Shown in pieces: positions 19,592-27,788 of a stretch of 64,000 bases of DNA (within the stretch, counting starts at the first letter, position 1; each line of letters opens with the position of its first letter). The DNA comes from Ruegeria lacuscaerulensis (GTDB lineage: Bacteria; Pseudomonadota; Alphaproteobacteria; Rhodobacterales; Rhodobacteraceae). Made by a program: the position numbers and the translations under genes. The stretch covers positions 372,001 through 436,000 of the forward strand of contig NZ_WQGO01000004.1 in assembly GCF_013034685.1 (NCBI RefSeq). Direction: 5' to 3'. The notes below the pieces were generated by a model that worked only from the letters and a program-made list of their open reading frames with translations, was not told where the DNA came from and ran no database searches.

Positions 19592-21244
19592 ATGCCAAAA
19601 CGCCGAATACTCTCGCTCTGGTTTCCCCGTCTGGGGGCTGAACGGCTGATCCGCGCTGCGCGGGGGCTGCAAGATGGGCCTTTGGCTGTGGTGACTGAGC
19701 AGTCGAACATGCAGGTGATCACATCCCTGAACGCGGATGCGCAGACCGCTGGTCTGCGCGTGGGCCAACCAGTGCGCGACGCTCATGCCATGTGCGCCAA
19801 TCTGGTGACACGCCCCCGCAACGCCCCGGCCGAGGCTGCGTTTCTGACCGCCCTGCGCCGGTGGGTGGGCAAATTCAGCCCATGGGTGGCTGAAGAAGCG
19901 CCAGACGGATTGATCGTGGACCTGTCAGGCTGCGCGCATCTGTTCGGCGGGGAAGAAGCGTTGTTGAACGTGATCGAAACCGACTGCGCCGATATGGGGC
20001 TCAGCGTGCAGATGGGCATCGCCGACACGCTGGGTGCGGCCTGGGCGCTGGCACGCTACGCGGGGCAAGAGGCCACCTCCGACCGCAATGGCGACGCCAT
20101 CAGCCAAGAGGCCCGCGCCACCCGCGCCCGCGCCACCAAGCGGCGGCACTGGACCAAGGGCGGGGCCGCACCGCAAATGGTGGCTGTGGGCAGTGGCGCG
20201 CGGATCACAGCGCCGGGGCAATCCTATGGCGCGCTCAGCTCGCTTCCCATTGCAGCGCTGCGGCTTGAGGATCAGGTGGTCGCACAGCTGAACCGTCTGG
20301 GCCTGCGCAGGATCGGCGACCTACTGGGGCAGCCGCGCGCGTCGCTGGCGCGGCGATTTGGGCGGGGACTGGTGCTACGGCTGGATCAGGCGATGGGCAG
20401 CGCGCCCGAGCCGGTCTCGCCCGCCCGACCGCCGCATCACTTTGCGGTGCGGATGACCCTGCCCAACCCGATCGGTCTGACCGAAGACGTCATGGCCGCC
20501 ATCGACCGCGTTCTACCGACGCTCTGCACCAAGCTAGAGGAGAAAGCGCGCGGGGTGCGGACTCTGCGGCTGGAAGCCCATCGCGCCGATCAGGCGGCTG
20601 AGATCATCGAGGTCGGGCTGGCCCGTCCAACCTATGATAAACACCGCATTCGCCCTTTGTTAGAGATGAAAATCGACCAAATCGATGCGGGCTATGGCAT
20701 CGACATGCTACGACTTGAGGCGGTGCAGACGGAACCCATCCACGCCCGCACCATGGCCGGTCATGCCGAGGCGCGCCGCGTCGCCCGCAACCGATTGGAC
20801 GGTAACACCGCTGTCGAAGACCTGATCGGAAAACTAGGTGCGCGGGTCGGGCTGGAGGCGATCACAAGGCGGCACCCGGCGGCCTCGCATATCCCCGAGA
20901 AAACCGCACAGGTGCTGGCTGCTGCGTGGTCCGAACCCGCGCAAGACTGGCCTGCACCACCGCGTCCGCGTCCCTTGCAGATGTGGCAACCCGAGCCAGT
21001 AGCCGCTCCAGATACCCCAGACGTGCCAGACACATTTCGCTGGCGCGGGCGAAACTGGCAACTGACACAAGCCACCGGGCCGGAACGGATCGCACCGGAA
21101 TGGTGGCTGGATGACCCTAACTGGCGCAGCGGCGTGCGCGATTACTGGGTGGTTGTGACCGAACAGGGCGAGCGGCTGTGGCTGTTTTACGGCCACGGCG
21201 GCACCATGTCGGCGGGCTGGTTTTGCCATGGTCAGTTTGGATAA
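19592..21244 (+). CDS. imuB: ImuB, Y-family polymerase-like mutagenesis protein
   Basis: 550 residues. The start RRILSLWFPRLGAERLIR and the segment DGLIVDLSGCAHLFGGEE are diagnostic of ImuB rather than an active Y-family polymerase. The C-terminal part has the RGRNWQL...GPERIAPEWW and DYWVVVTEQGERLWLFY motifs found in the family tail. ImuB is thought to be catalytically inactive and to bridge DnaE2, ImuA and the beta clamp during translesion synthesis. The usual imuA-imuB-dnaE2 operon is broken here: imuB stands alone 3.2 kb after dnaE2, and no imuA is visible. An ATG at 19582 opens a different, short frame. Confidence 0.93.
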   Translation: MPKRRILSLWFPRLGAERLIRAARGLQDGPLAVVTEQSNMQVITSLNADAQTAGLRVGQPVRDAHAMCANLVTRPRNAPAEAAFLTALRRWVGKFSPWVAEEAPDGLIVDLSGCAHLFGGEEALLNVIETDCADMGLSVQMGIADTLGAAWALARYAGQEATSDRNGDAISQEARATRARATKRRHWTKGGAAPQMVAVGSGARITAPGQSYGALSSLPIAALRLEDQVVAQLNRLGLRRIGDLLGQPRASLARRFGRGLVLRLDQAMGSAPEPVSPARPPHHFAVRMTLPNPIGLTEDVMAAIDRVLPTLCTKLEEKARGVRTLRLEAHRADQAAEIIEVGLARPTYDKHRIRPLLEMKIDQIDAGYGIDMLRLEAVQTEPIHARTMAGHAEARRVARNRLDGNTAVEDLIGKLGARVGLEAITRRHPAASHIPEKTAQVLAAAWSEPAQDWPAPPRPRPLQMWQPEPVAAPDTPDVPDTFRWRGRNWQLTQATGPERIAPEWWLDDPNWRSGVRDYWVVVTEQGERLWLFYGHGGTMSAGWFCHGQFG

Positions 21245-21259
21245 ACCCCTGATTAGAGT

Positions 21260-21985
21260 CTACTTACCGCGATACACCAGCCAATCCGGCAGGTAATCAA
21301 TCAGCCGGATCACCCAGGAAAACGGCGCAGGGAAATCGGTGCGGAACCGGCGACGCGCCATGGCTTTGGCCACGCGATCCGCCGCGTCCTCGGGCGTCAT
21401 CAGCATGGGCATTTTGAAACTGTTCTTCTCGGTCAGCCGGGTCTTGATGAACCCCGGATTGACGATCCGTACGGTTACACCCGATCCGGCCAAATCATGT
21501 CGCATCGTCTCGGCCAGCGACACCAGCGCCGCCTTGCTGGACGCATACCCAATCGCCGCTGGCAGACCGTGATAACCAGCCAAAGACCCGATCAGGGTGA
21601 TATCCCCGCGCCCTGTCTGGACGAACCCCGGCACGGTTTCCCCCAGCACCCGCATGGCCCCAAGATAGTTCACATCGACCATCCTCAGCGCGCGTTCCGT
21701 ATTCCAGTCACCACTCCGCATGGGATCATAGGCACCAGCGTTATAGACCAGCCCATCGACTGAGCCGGCCTCGGCCGCTGCCGCACAAACAGACTCTAAA
21801 TCAGTCACATCCATCGCAATCGCACGGGCGTTGGGCAGGGTATCGCAAATCTCGGCCAGACGCTCTGCGTTGCGGGCCGACAGGATCAGATGCGCGCCCT
21901 GGCGGCTGAGGGTCTCGGCCAGAGCCCGCCCCAGCCCTTCACTGGCGCCGATGATCCAATATGTCTTTCCGTCAAAGCTGCTCAT
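21260..21985 (-). CDS. SDR family oxidoreductase
   Basis: 241 residues, classical short-chain dehydrogenase. The cofactor motif is IIGASEGLGRAL, with YNAG later. The catalytic Tyr-Lys are in GYASSKAAL, after a Ser in LIGSLAG. It diverges from the FAD-oxidoreductase operon, and both sides carry a TGATCC-N18 promoter. Orthologous clusters in Rhodobacter contain a similar SDR gene, so a shared role in an oxidative or lipid-modifying pathway is likely; the substrate is unknown. Confidence 0.88.
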   Translation of the reverse strand: MSSFDGKTYWIIGASEGLGRALAETLSRQGAHLILSARNAERLAEICDTLPNARAIAMDVTDLESVCAAAAEAGSVDGLVYNAGAYDPMRSGDWNTERALRMVDVNYLGAMRVLGETVPGFVQTGRGDITLIGSLAGYHGLPAAIGYASSKAALVSLAETMRHDLAGSGVTVRIVNPGFIKTRLTEKNSFKMPMLMTPEDAADRVAKAMARRRFRTDFPAPFSWVIRLIDYLPDWLVYRGK

Positions 21986-22011
21986 TCCGGGACCGTTTCA
22001 TATGCTTTTCT

Positions 22012-22041
22012 GTTTTACGACCGCCGAGGGGTGCCGGATCA
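22012..22041 (-). promoter_or_regulatory. Sigma-E (RpoE/ChrR-type) promoter for SDR gene
   Basis: On the minus strand TGATCC (22041-22036) is followed after exactly 18 bases by TAAAAC (22017-22012). This resembles the group-IV sigma promoter used in the Rhodobacter singlet-oxygen response. The start codon is 27 bases further on. Confidence 0.6.
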
Positions 22042-22115
22042 CAGGCGGGACAGATAACGCATCTTGTAACCCGAAGTCACAACCTAGTGCATTTTCGAAA
22101 TTCTTCTAACCCGAT

Positions 22116-22145
22116 TGATCCACCCAAGCCTATTCTGCGTATCTT
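22116..22145 (+). promoter_or_regulatory. Sigma-E (RpoE/ChrR-type) promoter for FAD-oxidoreductase operon
   Basis: TGATCC at 22116-22121, 18 bases, then TATCTT at 22140-22145; the ATG is 30 bases downstream. The spacing and -35 are identical to those of the divergent SDR promoter, which supports both. Confidence 0.65.
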
Positions 22146-22174
22146 ATTGTAATACGTTACAGAACGAGGCTTGA

Positions 22175-23509
22175 ATGTTCGACGAAACCCGGAGCGGTCG
22201 GAAAAAAATCGCAGTAATAGGCGCAGGCATCTCGGGTCTCTCCGCAGCTTACTACCTGTCAGAAAACAATGACGTAACCGTGTTTGAGGCCGAACCCCGG
22301 CTGGGCGGTCACGCGCGCACGGTTATGGCGGGAAAGAACGGCGATCAGCCGGTCGATACGGGTTTCATCGTATTCAACTACGTGACCTATCCTTATCTGA
22401 CCGCCTTGTTTGATGAACTGAACGTGCCGGTTATCAAGTCGGAAATGAGCTTTGGTGCCACCATCGACAATGGCCGCATCGAATACGGGCTGAACAATCT
22501 GCGCACCCTGACCGCGCAGAAACGCAATCTTGCGCGCCCCGCATATTACAAGATGATCGCCGACATTCTGCGGTTCGGCAAAGAGGCCCCAGAGGCCGCA
22601 CAAGACGACGACACCACGATCGGAGAGCTGGTGGATCAGCTGCGCCTCGGCCATTGGTTCCGCCACAATTACCTGATGCCCATGTGCGGCGCGATCTGGT
22701 CGACTCCGGTTGAGTTTGTGGATCAGTTCCCCGCCCGCTCATTGGTGCAGTTCTTCCGAAACCATGCACTGCTGGCCAGCGGACGCGCCAAGCAACATCA
22801 GTGGTATACAGTCAATGGCGGTAGTATCGAATATGTGCGTCGCATCGACGCCGCGCTACGCGCACGTGGATGCGACATCCGTCTTGACGCGCCGGTGGAT
22901 CACGTGAAGCGCGATGATGTTGGCGTCACGGTACACAGCCAAGGGCACGCGGATCAATTTGACGAGATCATCCTGGCCACCCACTCCGATCAATCGCTGG
23001 CCATTCTGGGTGACAGCGCGACCCAGGGCGAACGCGCCGCACTTGGTGCAATCCGGTATCAGCCGAACACAGCGATCCTGCATTGCGACGAACGCCAGAT
23101 GCCCCGCCGGCGTGCCTGCTGGTCCAGTTGGACCTATCGGTCGCAAGCCGGAAATGTTGGCGTAACCTATTGGATGAACCGTCTGCAGAACATTCCCGAC
23201 AGCGATCCGCTGTTCGTGTCGCTGAACGCTTCATCAGAAATTCCCGCGGATAAAATCTATGATCAGGTGGAATTTGCGCACCCGGTCTTCGACAAAGCGG
23301 CCCTGAAGGCACAAGGGCAAATCCGCGCGATGCAGGGACAGAACCGAACCTGGTTTGCCGGCGCCTATAACAGGCACGGCTTTCACGAAGATGGGATTGC
23401 CAGCGCGATGCATGTGGTCGAGCGCTTGAATGGCACCCAACACACATTCGGAGCTGACAATGAGACTGATGCACAAAACGCAGCCATCGTGGCCTCGGCA
23501 AGCGTCTGA
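22175..23509 (+). CDS. FAD-dependent amine-oxidase-like protein (COG2907 type)
   Basis: 444 residues. The N-terminal dinucleotide motif is VIGAGISGLSAAYYL, followed by EAEPRLGGHART and DTGFIVFNYVTYP, typical of COG2907 NAD/FAD-binding proteins. FAGAYNRHGFHEDGIASA near the C-terminus is the second FAD-contact region. These enzymes usually occur beside cyclopropane-fatty-acid synthase-like genes and are thought to modify unsaturated fatty acyl chains. Here the methyltransferase partner is absent from the cluster. First gene of a five-gene operon; the next gene overlaps its end by 50 bases. Confidence 0.88.
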   Translation: MFDETRSGRKKIAVIGAGISGLSAAYYLSENNDVTVFEAEPRLGGHARTVMAGKNGDQPVDTGFIVFNYVTYPYLTALFDELNVPVIKSEMSFGATIDNGRIEYGLNNLRTLTAQKRNLARPAYYKMIADILRFGKEAPEAAQDDDTTIGELVDQLRLGHWFRHNYLMPMCGAIWSTPVEFVDQFPARSLVQFFRNHALLASGRAKQHQWYTVNGGSIEYVRRIDAALRARGCDIRLDAPVDHVKRDDVGVTVHSQGHADQFDEIILATHSDQSLAILGDSATQGERAALGAIRYQPNTAILHCDERQMPRRRACWSSWTYRSQAGNVGVTYWMNRLQNIPDSDPLFVSLNASSEIPADKIYDQVEFAHPVFDKAALKAQGQIRAMQGQNRTWFAGAYNRHGFHEDGIASAMHVVERLNGTQHTFGADNETDAQNAAIVASASV

Positions 23510-24005
23510 CTTCTGTCGGGCGACACTCTTGTCCTTGGCCCTGCTGGTGCCGGGCAGCCTGCAGGCCGCTACCGGACTGAATGATCTAGACGATCCGCAA
23601 CTGCGCGGCACTGCGACCTATCGCTATCTTGGGCTGCCGCTTTACAACGGACGACTTTTTACGCCGGGCGGCGGGGCGTTCGACTGGAACAAGGACTTCG
23701 CGCTGGAACTGCAATACCGCCGTAACGTATCAAAAAAGGTGCTGATCAACTCGACCCTGGACGAAATGGACCGCATCGGGCGCCCCGCCCCTGTGCGTGA
23801 TCAGCTTGAGGTCTGCTTCAAGGCCGTGAAAAAGGGCGATCGTTATCTGGCAGTTTCGGACGGGCCAAATGAGGTATCCTTCTGGCTGAACGGCGCAAAA
23901 ACCTGCACCATGCGCCATCCGGGCATCAAGCGCAGTTTCATGTCGGTGTTTCTGGGCGAGAAAAGCCGCTCGGCCGCGTTCACGCAGAAGCTCAAAGGTC
24001 AGTAA
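23460..24005 (+). CDS. Chalcone isomerase-like periplasmic protein
   Basis: 181 residues from the ATG at 23460. An N-terminal signal peptide ends around VPGSLQA-A. The body (TATYRYLGLPLYNGRLFTPG, then FALELQYRRNVSKKVLI and DRYLAVSDGPNEVSFWLNG) fits the bacterial chalcone-isomerase-like family, which shares the fold and probably binds fatty acids rather than flavonoids. It overlaps the preceding gene by 50 bases and the MFS gene by one, so all are cotranslated. A lipid-binding role in the periplasm is an inference. Confidence 0.82.
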   Translation: MRLMHKTQPSWPRQASDFCRATLLSLALLVPGSLQAATGLNDLDDPQLRGTATYRYLGLPLYNGRLFTPGGGAFDWNKDFALELQYRRNVSKKVLINSTLDEMDRIGRPAPVRDQLEVCFKAVKKGDRYLAVSDGPNEVSFWLNGAKTCTMRHPGIKRSFMSVFLGEKSRSAAFTQKLKGQ

Positions 24006-25228
24006 TGTTGTATCCGAGGGTCAGCCTCTATGCGCTGATGCTCGCGGCGGCGGGCATCCCGCTTTACATCCACCTACCGCGCTTTGCTGCCGTCAATCTG
24101 GGTATAGGGTTGGGGGTAATCGGGACGGTTCTATTGCTGATCCGCCTGATTGATCTGGTGCAAGATCCGCTGATCGGATGGGCCATCGACCGCTGGCCAG
24201 GGGCGCAGCTTGCATACGCCGCTGCCGCCGCGCTTGGATTGGCCATCGGATTTCCCTTGCTGTTCGGCCTGCCCGAAGGGGCAAGTATCCCGAAATTAGT
24301 CACTGTTTTAATTCTTCTATTCTCTGCCTACAGCCTAGGCACGATCCTTCTCTATGGGCGCAGCGCTACACTTGCCAAGCGAGCCGACGCCCAGGAACTG
24401 ATGACCCTGGCTGCGTGGCGCGAGGGCGGGCAGCTGACCGGGGTCATTTTGGCAGCCATCGCCCCGGCTGTGTTCGTAGCGCTTGGCGCCGGGGCGCAAG
24501 GCTATCCCGCTTTTGGACTGTTTCTGGGGGTGCTGGCCCTTCTCACCCTTGCGATGACCGTTCCAATCTGGCGGCGCGTGCCGATCACCGGACAAGGGAT
24601 ATCTCTGGCGGGGCTTGGACAGGCTGGTGCGTTGCGCCTTTTGGTTCTGGCGCTGGTGAACAGCCTTCCTGTGGCCATCACCTCGACCCTGTTTCTGTTC
24701 TTTGTTGAAGACAAGCTGCAACTGCCGGGCAAAGCGGGCCCACTGCTGATCCTGTTTTTCCTCAGCGCAGGCGTCAGCGTTCCGCTTTGGGCACGGCTGA
24801 GCAAGCGAATTGGCCCAAAACAGGCTCTGATTATAGCCATGCCCCTGTCTATCGCGGGCTTTATTGGAGCGGCCATGCTGTCGGCTGGAAACCTAGCTGG
24901 CTTCGCCGCGATCTGCATCGCTTCGGGCGCGGCGTTGGGTGCCGATATGGTGGTGCTGCCTGCCATGTTCTCGGTTGTACTGACGCGTGCAGGGCTGAAT
25001 GCCTCAACCGCCTTTGGCATCTGGTCCTTTGCGGGCAAGCTGGGCCTTGCTCTGGCTGCTTTTTTCACCCTGCCGCTGCTGGAACGCAGCGGGTTCACTC
25101 CTGGTCAGGCGAACACGACCGAGGCGCTGAAAACGCTCACCCTCGCCTATGCCGTTCTGCCCTGCATTTTGAAACTCGGCGCATTCGGACTGGTTCTGAC
25201 GCTGCCTACTGAGGTCTCTGCCAAATGA
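24005..25228 (+). CDS. MFS transporter (GPH/MFS_2-like)
   Basis: 407 residues with about twelve hydrophobic segments. The signature-like DLVQDPLIGWAIDRWPG in the loop between helices 2 and 3 is characteristic of sugar:cation-symporter-like MFS_2 members. Its TAATG junction with the chalcone isomerase-like gene and the ATGA overlap with the DUF3833 gene show tight coupling. Substrate unknown; in the context of a lipid-oxidation cluster it may move a lipid-derived compound. Confidence 0.87.
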   Translation: MLYPRVSLYALMLAAAGIPLYIHLPRFAAVNLGIGLGVIGTVLLLIRLIDLVQDPLIGWAIDRWPGAQLAYAAAAALGLAIGFPLLFGLPEGASIPKLVTVLILLFSAYSLGTILLYGRSATLAKRADAQELMTLAAWREGGQLTGVILAAIAPAVFVALGAGAQGYPAFGLFLGVLALLTLAMTVPIWRRVPITGQGISLAGLGQAGALRLLVLALVNSLPVAITSTLFLFFVEDKLQLPGKAGPLLILFFLSAGVSVPLWARLSKRIGPKQALIIAMPLSIAGFIGAAMLSAGNLAGFAAICIASGAALGADMVVLPAMFSVVLTRAGLNASTAFGIWSFAGKLGLALAAFFTLPLLERSGFTPGQANTTEALKTLTLAYAVLPCILKLGAFGLVLTLPTEVSAK

Positions 25229-25842
25229 AACTGCTTGTTGTTCTGCTTTTAGCCGTCTTGGCTCTGTTCGTCGCAAAGGGTCGATTTCTGAGCTTCCGAT
25301 CGCAATCCTCCGCCGATTACGCTGGAACCGGCCCCGCCTTCAAAATGAAGGAAAACCTGAACGGAGAGATCCTGTCCGAAGGGCTGATCTACGGCCCCAA
25401 CGGCAAGATGACCAATAGCTTTGTTGCCCGCATGGTCGGTGAATGGGACGGCAACACCGGGACGCTGGCCGAGTACTTTACCTATTCCAACGGCAAACAG
25501 ATGACCCGTAAATGGTACCTGACACTGGGTACCGGCAACACATTCACGGCCACAGCCGACGATATCGTGGGCGAAGGACAAGGCACGATCTCGGGCGCGA
25601 CGGTCAAGCTGACCTATCGGATTATCCTGCCCGCGGACTCGGGCGGGCACACACTGGATGTCACCGACTGGATGTATCTGACCGAAAGCGGCGTGATCAT
25701 GAACCGCTCGGAAATGCGCAAGTTTGGCCTTAAGGTCGCCGAACTCGTCGCCACAATGCGCCCCGCGCCTGAGGTCAAAGCCGCGCATCTGAACGGGGCC
25801 AACGGGTATGACTCAGACAGCGAAGCAAGGCCCCTGCAATGA
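25225..25842 (+). CDS. DUF3833 family protein, membrane-anchored
   Basis: 205 residues with an N-terminal hydrophobic anchor (KLLVVLLLAVLALFVA) and a predicted beta-rich body. The features NGEILSEGLIYGPNGK, GEWDGNTGTLAEYFTYSNG and DWMYLTESGVIMNRSEMRKFGL match the DUF3833 pattern. It differs from the next gene by lacking a lipobox. Stop and start overlap with both neighbours (ATGA). Function unknown. Confidence 0.78.
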   Translation: MKLLVVLLLAVLALFVAKGRFLSFRSQSSADYAGTGPAFKMKENLNGEILSEGLIYGPNGKMTNSFVARMVGEWDGNTGTLAEYFTYSNGKQMTRKWYLTLGTGNTFTATADDIVGEGQGTISGATVKLTYRIILPADSGGHTLDVTDWMYLTESGVIMNRSEMRKFGLKVAELVATMRPAPEVKAAHLNGANGYDSDSEARPLQ

Positions 25843-26381
25843 CCCTGCGCAGGTTTCTGATCACCTTACTTGCCATCTCTGGCGTCGCTGCGCTGGCGTC
25901 ATGCTCGGCCAAACCGCGCGTGCCCAAGTCGTTCCTGTCAGACCGACAGTTGAACCTGGAAGAGTTCTTTGAGGGTAAAACCGTCGCCTATGGCCAATTT
26001 CAGGATGTTCTGGGCAATGTCCCACGCCGGTTCACGGTGGATATCGACGGAACATGGGACGGCACAACCCTGACTCTGGTCGAAGATTTCGTCTATGATG
26101 ACGGCGCGACCGAGCAGCGCATCTGGACCCTGACCAAAACCGGCGAGGATACTTGGACGGGCACGGCTCCGGGTGTGCTGGGTACGGCTAGCGGGATTGA
26201 ACGCGGCGATACGTTCAATTGGAAATACAAGATCGATCTGCCGATCAAGGACGGCACCATGCGGGTGAATTTCGATGACTGGATGTGGTTGATGACCGAT
26301 GACCGGTTGCTGAACCGCGCCTATGTCTCGCGCTATGGTGTGCGCCTGGGCGAAGTCGTACTGTTCTTCGAAAAGAAATAG
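25839..26381 (+). CDS. DUF3833 family lipoprotein
   Basis: 180 residues with a lipoprotein signal peptide ending in LASC-S. The mature part shows the DUF3833 pattern: NLEEFFEGKTVAYGQFQD, a WDGTTLTLVEDFVYDDG strand pair, and DWMWLMTDDRLLNRAYVSRYGV. It is a paralogue of the preceding gene (compare DWMYLTESGVIMNRSEM with DWMWLMTDDRLLNRAYV), so the pair arose by duplication. The first copy is held by a helix and this one by a lipid. Last gene of the putative sigma-E operon. Confidence 0.82.
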   Translation: MTLRRFLITLLAISGVAALASCSAKPRVPKSFLSDRQLNLEEFFEGKTVAYGQFQDVLGNVPRRFTVDIDGTWDGTTLTLVEDFVYDDGATEQRIWTLTKTGEDTWTGTAPGVLGTASGIERGDTFNWKYKIDLPIKDGTMRVNFDDWMWLMTDDRLLNRAYVSRYGVRLGEVVLFFEKK

Positions 26382-26408
26382 AAAAAGGGCAGGCGCAAGG
26401 GCCCGCCC
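26382..26408 (-). terminator. Rho-independent terminator of the porin gene
   Basis: On the minus strand GGGCGGGC (26408-26401) pairs with GCCTGCCC (26394-26387), with one mismatch, and is followed by TTTTT. It lies 26 bases beyond the porin stop codon and may also insulate the convergent DUF3833 operon. Confidence 0.7.
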
Positions 26409-26433
26409 CAAAATCAGAATTGCCTAGGTCGAC

Positions 26434-27447
26434 TTAGAAGTTGAAGCGCGCACCAAAATCGGCACGGATAAAGCCATCTTCGTCGCCTTCTTTGATCTCG
26501 CCGATACCGCCGCGAAGCGATGCGCCGTTGCCCAGATCGTAGATTGCGCCAACACCGATGTTGCGCTCGTCATCATCCGCGTTGCCGTCACCATAAGCGA
26601 CCAACAGCGTTGTCGCGGCTCCAACGTTATACGAGGCCGAGAAACCATAGGCGGTGCCATTCTCGGCATCGTCCGCGACGTCATCGTCCGCCAGGAACAA
26701 AGTACCGTAGAAGTCACCCAATTCTGCACCAAGTGTCAGAACAGTAAGGCTTTCGTCGTCGCCATTCACCAGATCTTTTTCACCATAGGCGACCGAAGCG
26801 GTAAAGGCGTCAAACGAGTATGACGCAAAAATATCCCAGCGGTCGGTGCTTTCATCAGACCCGTTCAGAGCAACAGTTTCCTGATCATATGAACCGCCAA
26901 AGCTCAGGTCGCCAAGCTGGTACTGAGCGAACACCGCGTTCGCGCCCGAACCCGTCGAACTGTATTCGAGGAACTCGTAGTTGACGCCAACATACTGACC
27001 AAGGAATTCTTCCAGGCCCGGTTCATTGCCGAAGTAGTCATCCAGGTTGTCAAACGAACCTGCCACGTTTCCGGCATCGACACGCAGCCCACCGTAGAGA
27101 ACTGAGAAACGCGCGCCGTTCAGGCCCGCCTCAGTGGCTTCGCCATTGCCGTTGTCTTCGTCGGCTTGCAACCGGACGCGTGCCTGAAATTCAACGCCGC
27201 TGTCCGTTTCGACAATCCCGTCGATGTTCAGACGGAACCGCGAGATCAGGATCGTGTCGTCAGTGTCAACATTTGCAGTGTCCGTCGAGGTAACGACGCC
27301 ACCAGCGGTGTTGAAATTGGTAACGTCGCCAGAGCGATCTTCTTCGTAGCCGATACCAAAGCGGGCGAAGCCGCTGAACTTTATTTCCGCCGAGGCGGCA
27401 CCTGTGGCCGCAATCAGTGCAGTCGATGCGATGAGGAGTTTTTTCAT
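26434..27447 (-). CDS. Outer-membrane porin
   Basis: 337 residues from the ATG at 27447. A signal peptide (KKLLIASTALIAATGAASA) is followed by EIKFSGFARFGIGYEED, the first beta strand of Rhodobacter-type general porins. The body has many alternating aromatic/aliphatic strands and Asp-rich loops, and ends in ADFGARFNF with the C-terminal Phe needed for BamA insertion. The high acidic content suggests cation preference. The frame extends upstream to 27582, but those codons lie in the leader. It has its own promoter, a structured leader and a terminator, so it is monocistronic. Confidence 0.93.
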   Translation of the reverse strand: MKKLLIASTALIAATGAASAEIKFSGFARFGIGYEEDRSGDVTNFNTAGGVVTSTDTANVDTDDTILISRFRLNIDGIVETDSGVEFQARVRLQADEDNGNGEATEAGLNGARFSVLYGGLRVDAGNVAGSFDNLDDYFGNEPGLEEFLGQYVGVNYEFLEYSSTGSGANAVFAQYQLGDLSFGGSYDQETVALNGSDESTDRWDIFASYSFDAFTASVAYGEKDLVNGDDESLTVLTLGAELGDFYGTLFLADDDVADDAENGTAYGFSASYNVGAATTLLVAYGDGNADDDERNIGVGAIYDLGNGASLRGGIGEIKEGDEDGFIRADFGARFNF

Positions 27448-27516
27448 GGTAAATCCATAAATTTCGAGAGGAGGATGGCCGCAAAGCTGCGCCCGACGCT
27501 CCTTTCGTGGATTTAC
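27448..27516 (-). promoter_or_regulatory. Structured 5' leader of the porin mRNA
   Basis: GTAAATCCA at the predicted 5' end of the transcript (27516-27508) is perfectly complementary to TGGATTTAC (27457-27449), which ends just two bases before the ATG. Inside the loop an AGGAG and a CCTCCT can also pair. The region before the start codon could be closed in a hairpin, pointing to control of translation or mRNA stability. Confidence 0.5.
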
Positions 27517-27518
27517 AA

Positions 27519-27547
27519 AAAATACGCAATATGTAATTTTTGTCCAA
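27519..27547 (-). promoter_or_regulatory. Predicted porin promoter
   Basis: TTGGAC (-35) and TATTTT (-10) are separated by 17 bases on the minus strand, in an AT-rich stretch upstream of the porin leader. Transcription would begin near 27512. Confidence 0.5.
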
Positions 27548-27788
27548 ATACCAGCATATCGTGCTCTGTTGCATCTATGCATCCATCTGCTTCTGGCGAT
27601 GCAGCGAGTGTCCCCTATTTATGATGGTTTTGCGCATTCTCCAGGCTGATAACGCAGCTGTGATCCACAAAAATCTTCCTGACTTCTTGCAAATCAATCG
27701 CGTCACCCATGTTGGAAAAATCAACCTGGCACCTTGGATGTTTGACCTGCCTTGCGACGGAAATCCGATTCGACGATTGGGCAAGGCA
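27548..27788. other. Intergenic stretch between tonB-like and porin genes
   Basis: Together with the porin leader and promoter this makes a 341-base gap without a convincing gene. Apart from the promoter I see no RNA gene, repeat or terminator with a T-run. Short open frames here (for example on the plus strand from 27540) run into the TonB gene in antisense and look non-coding. Confidence 0.5.

Noticed and set aside
19168-19592. Possible imuA upstream of imuB
   Set aside because: The space holds only the I78 inhibitor gene; no RecA-like or ImuA-like motif is found in any frame.
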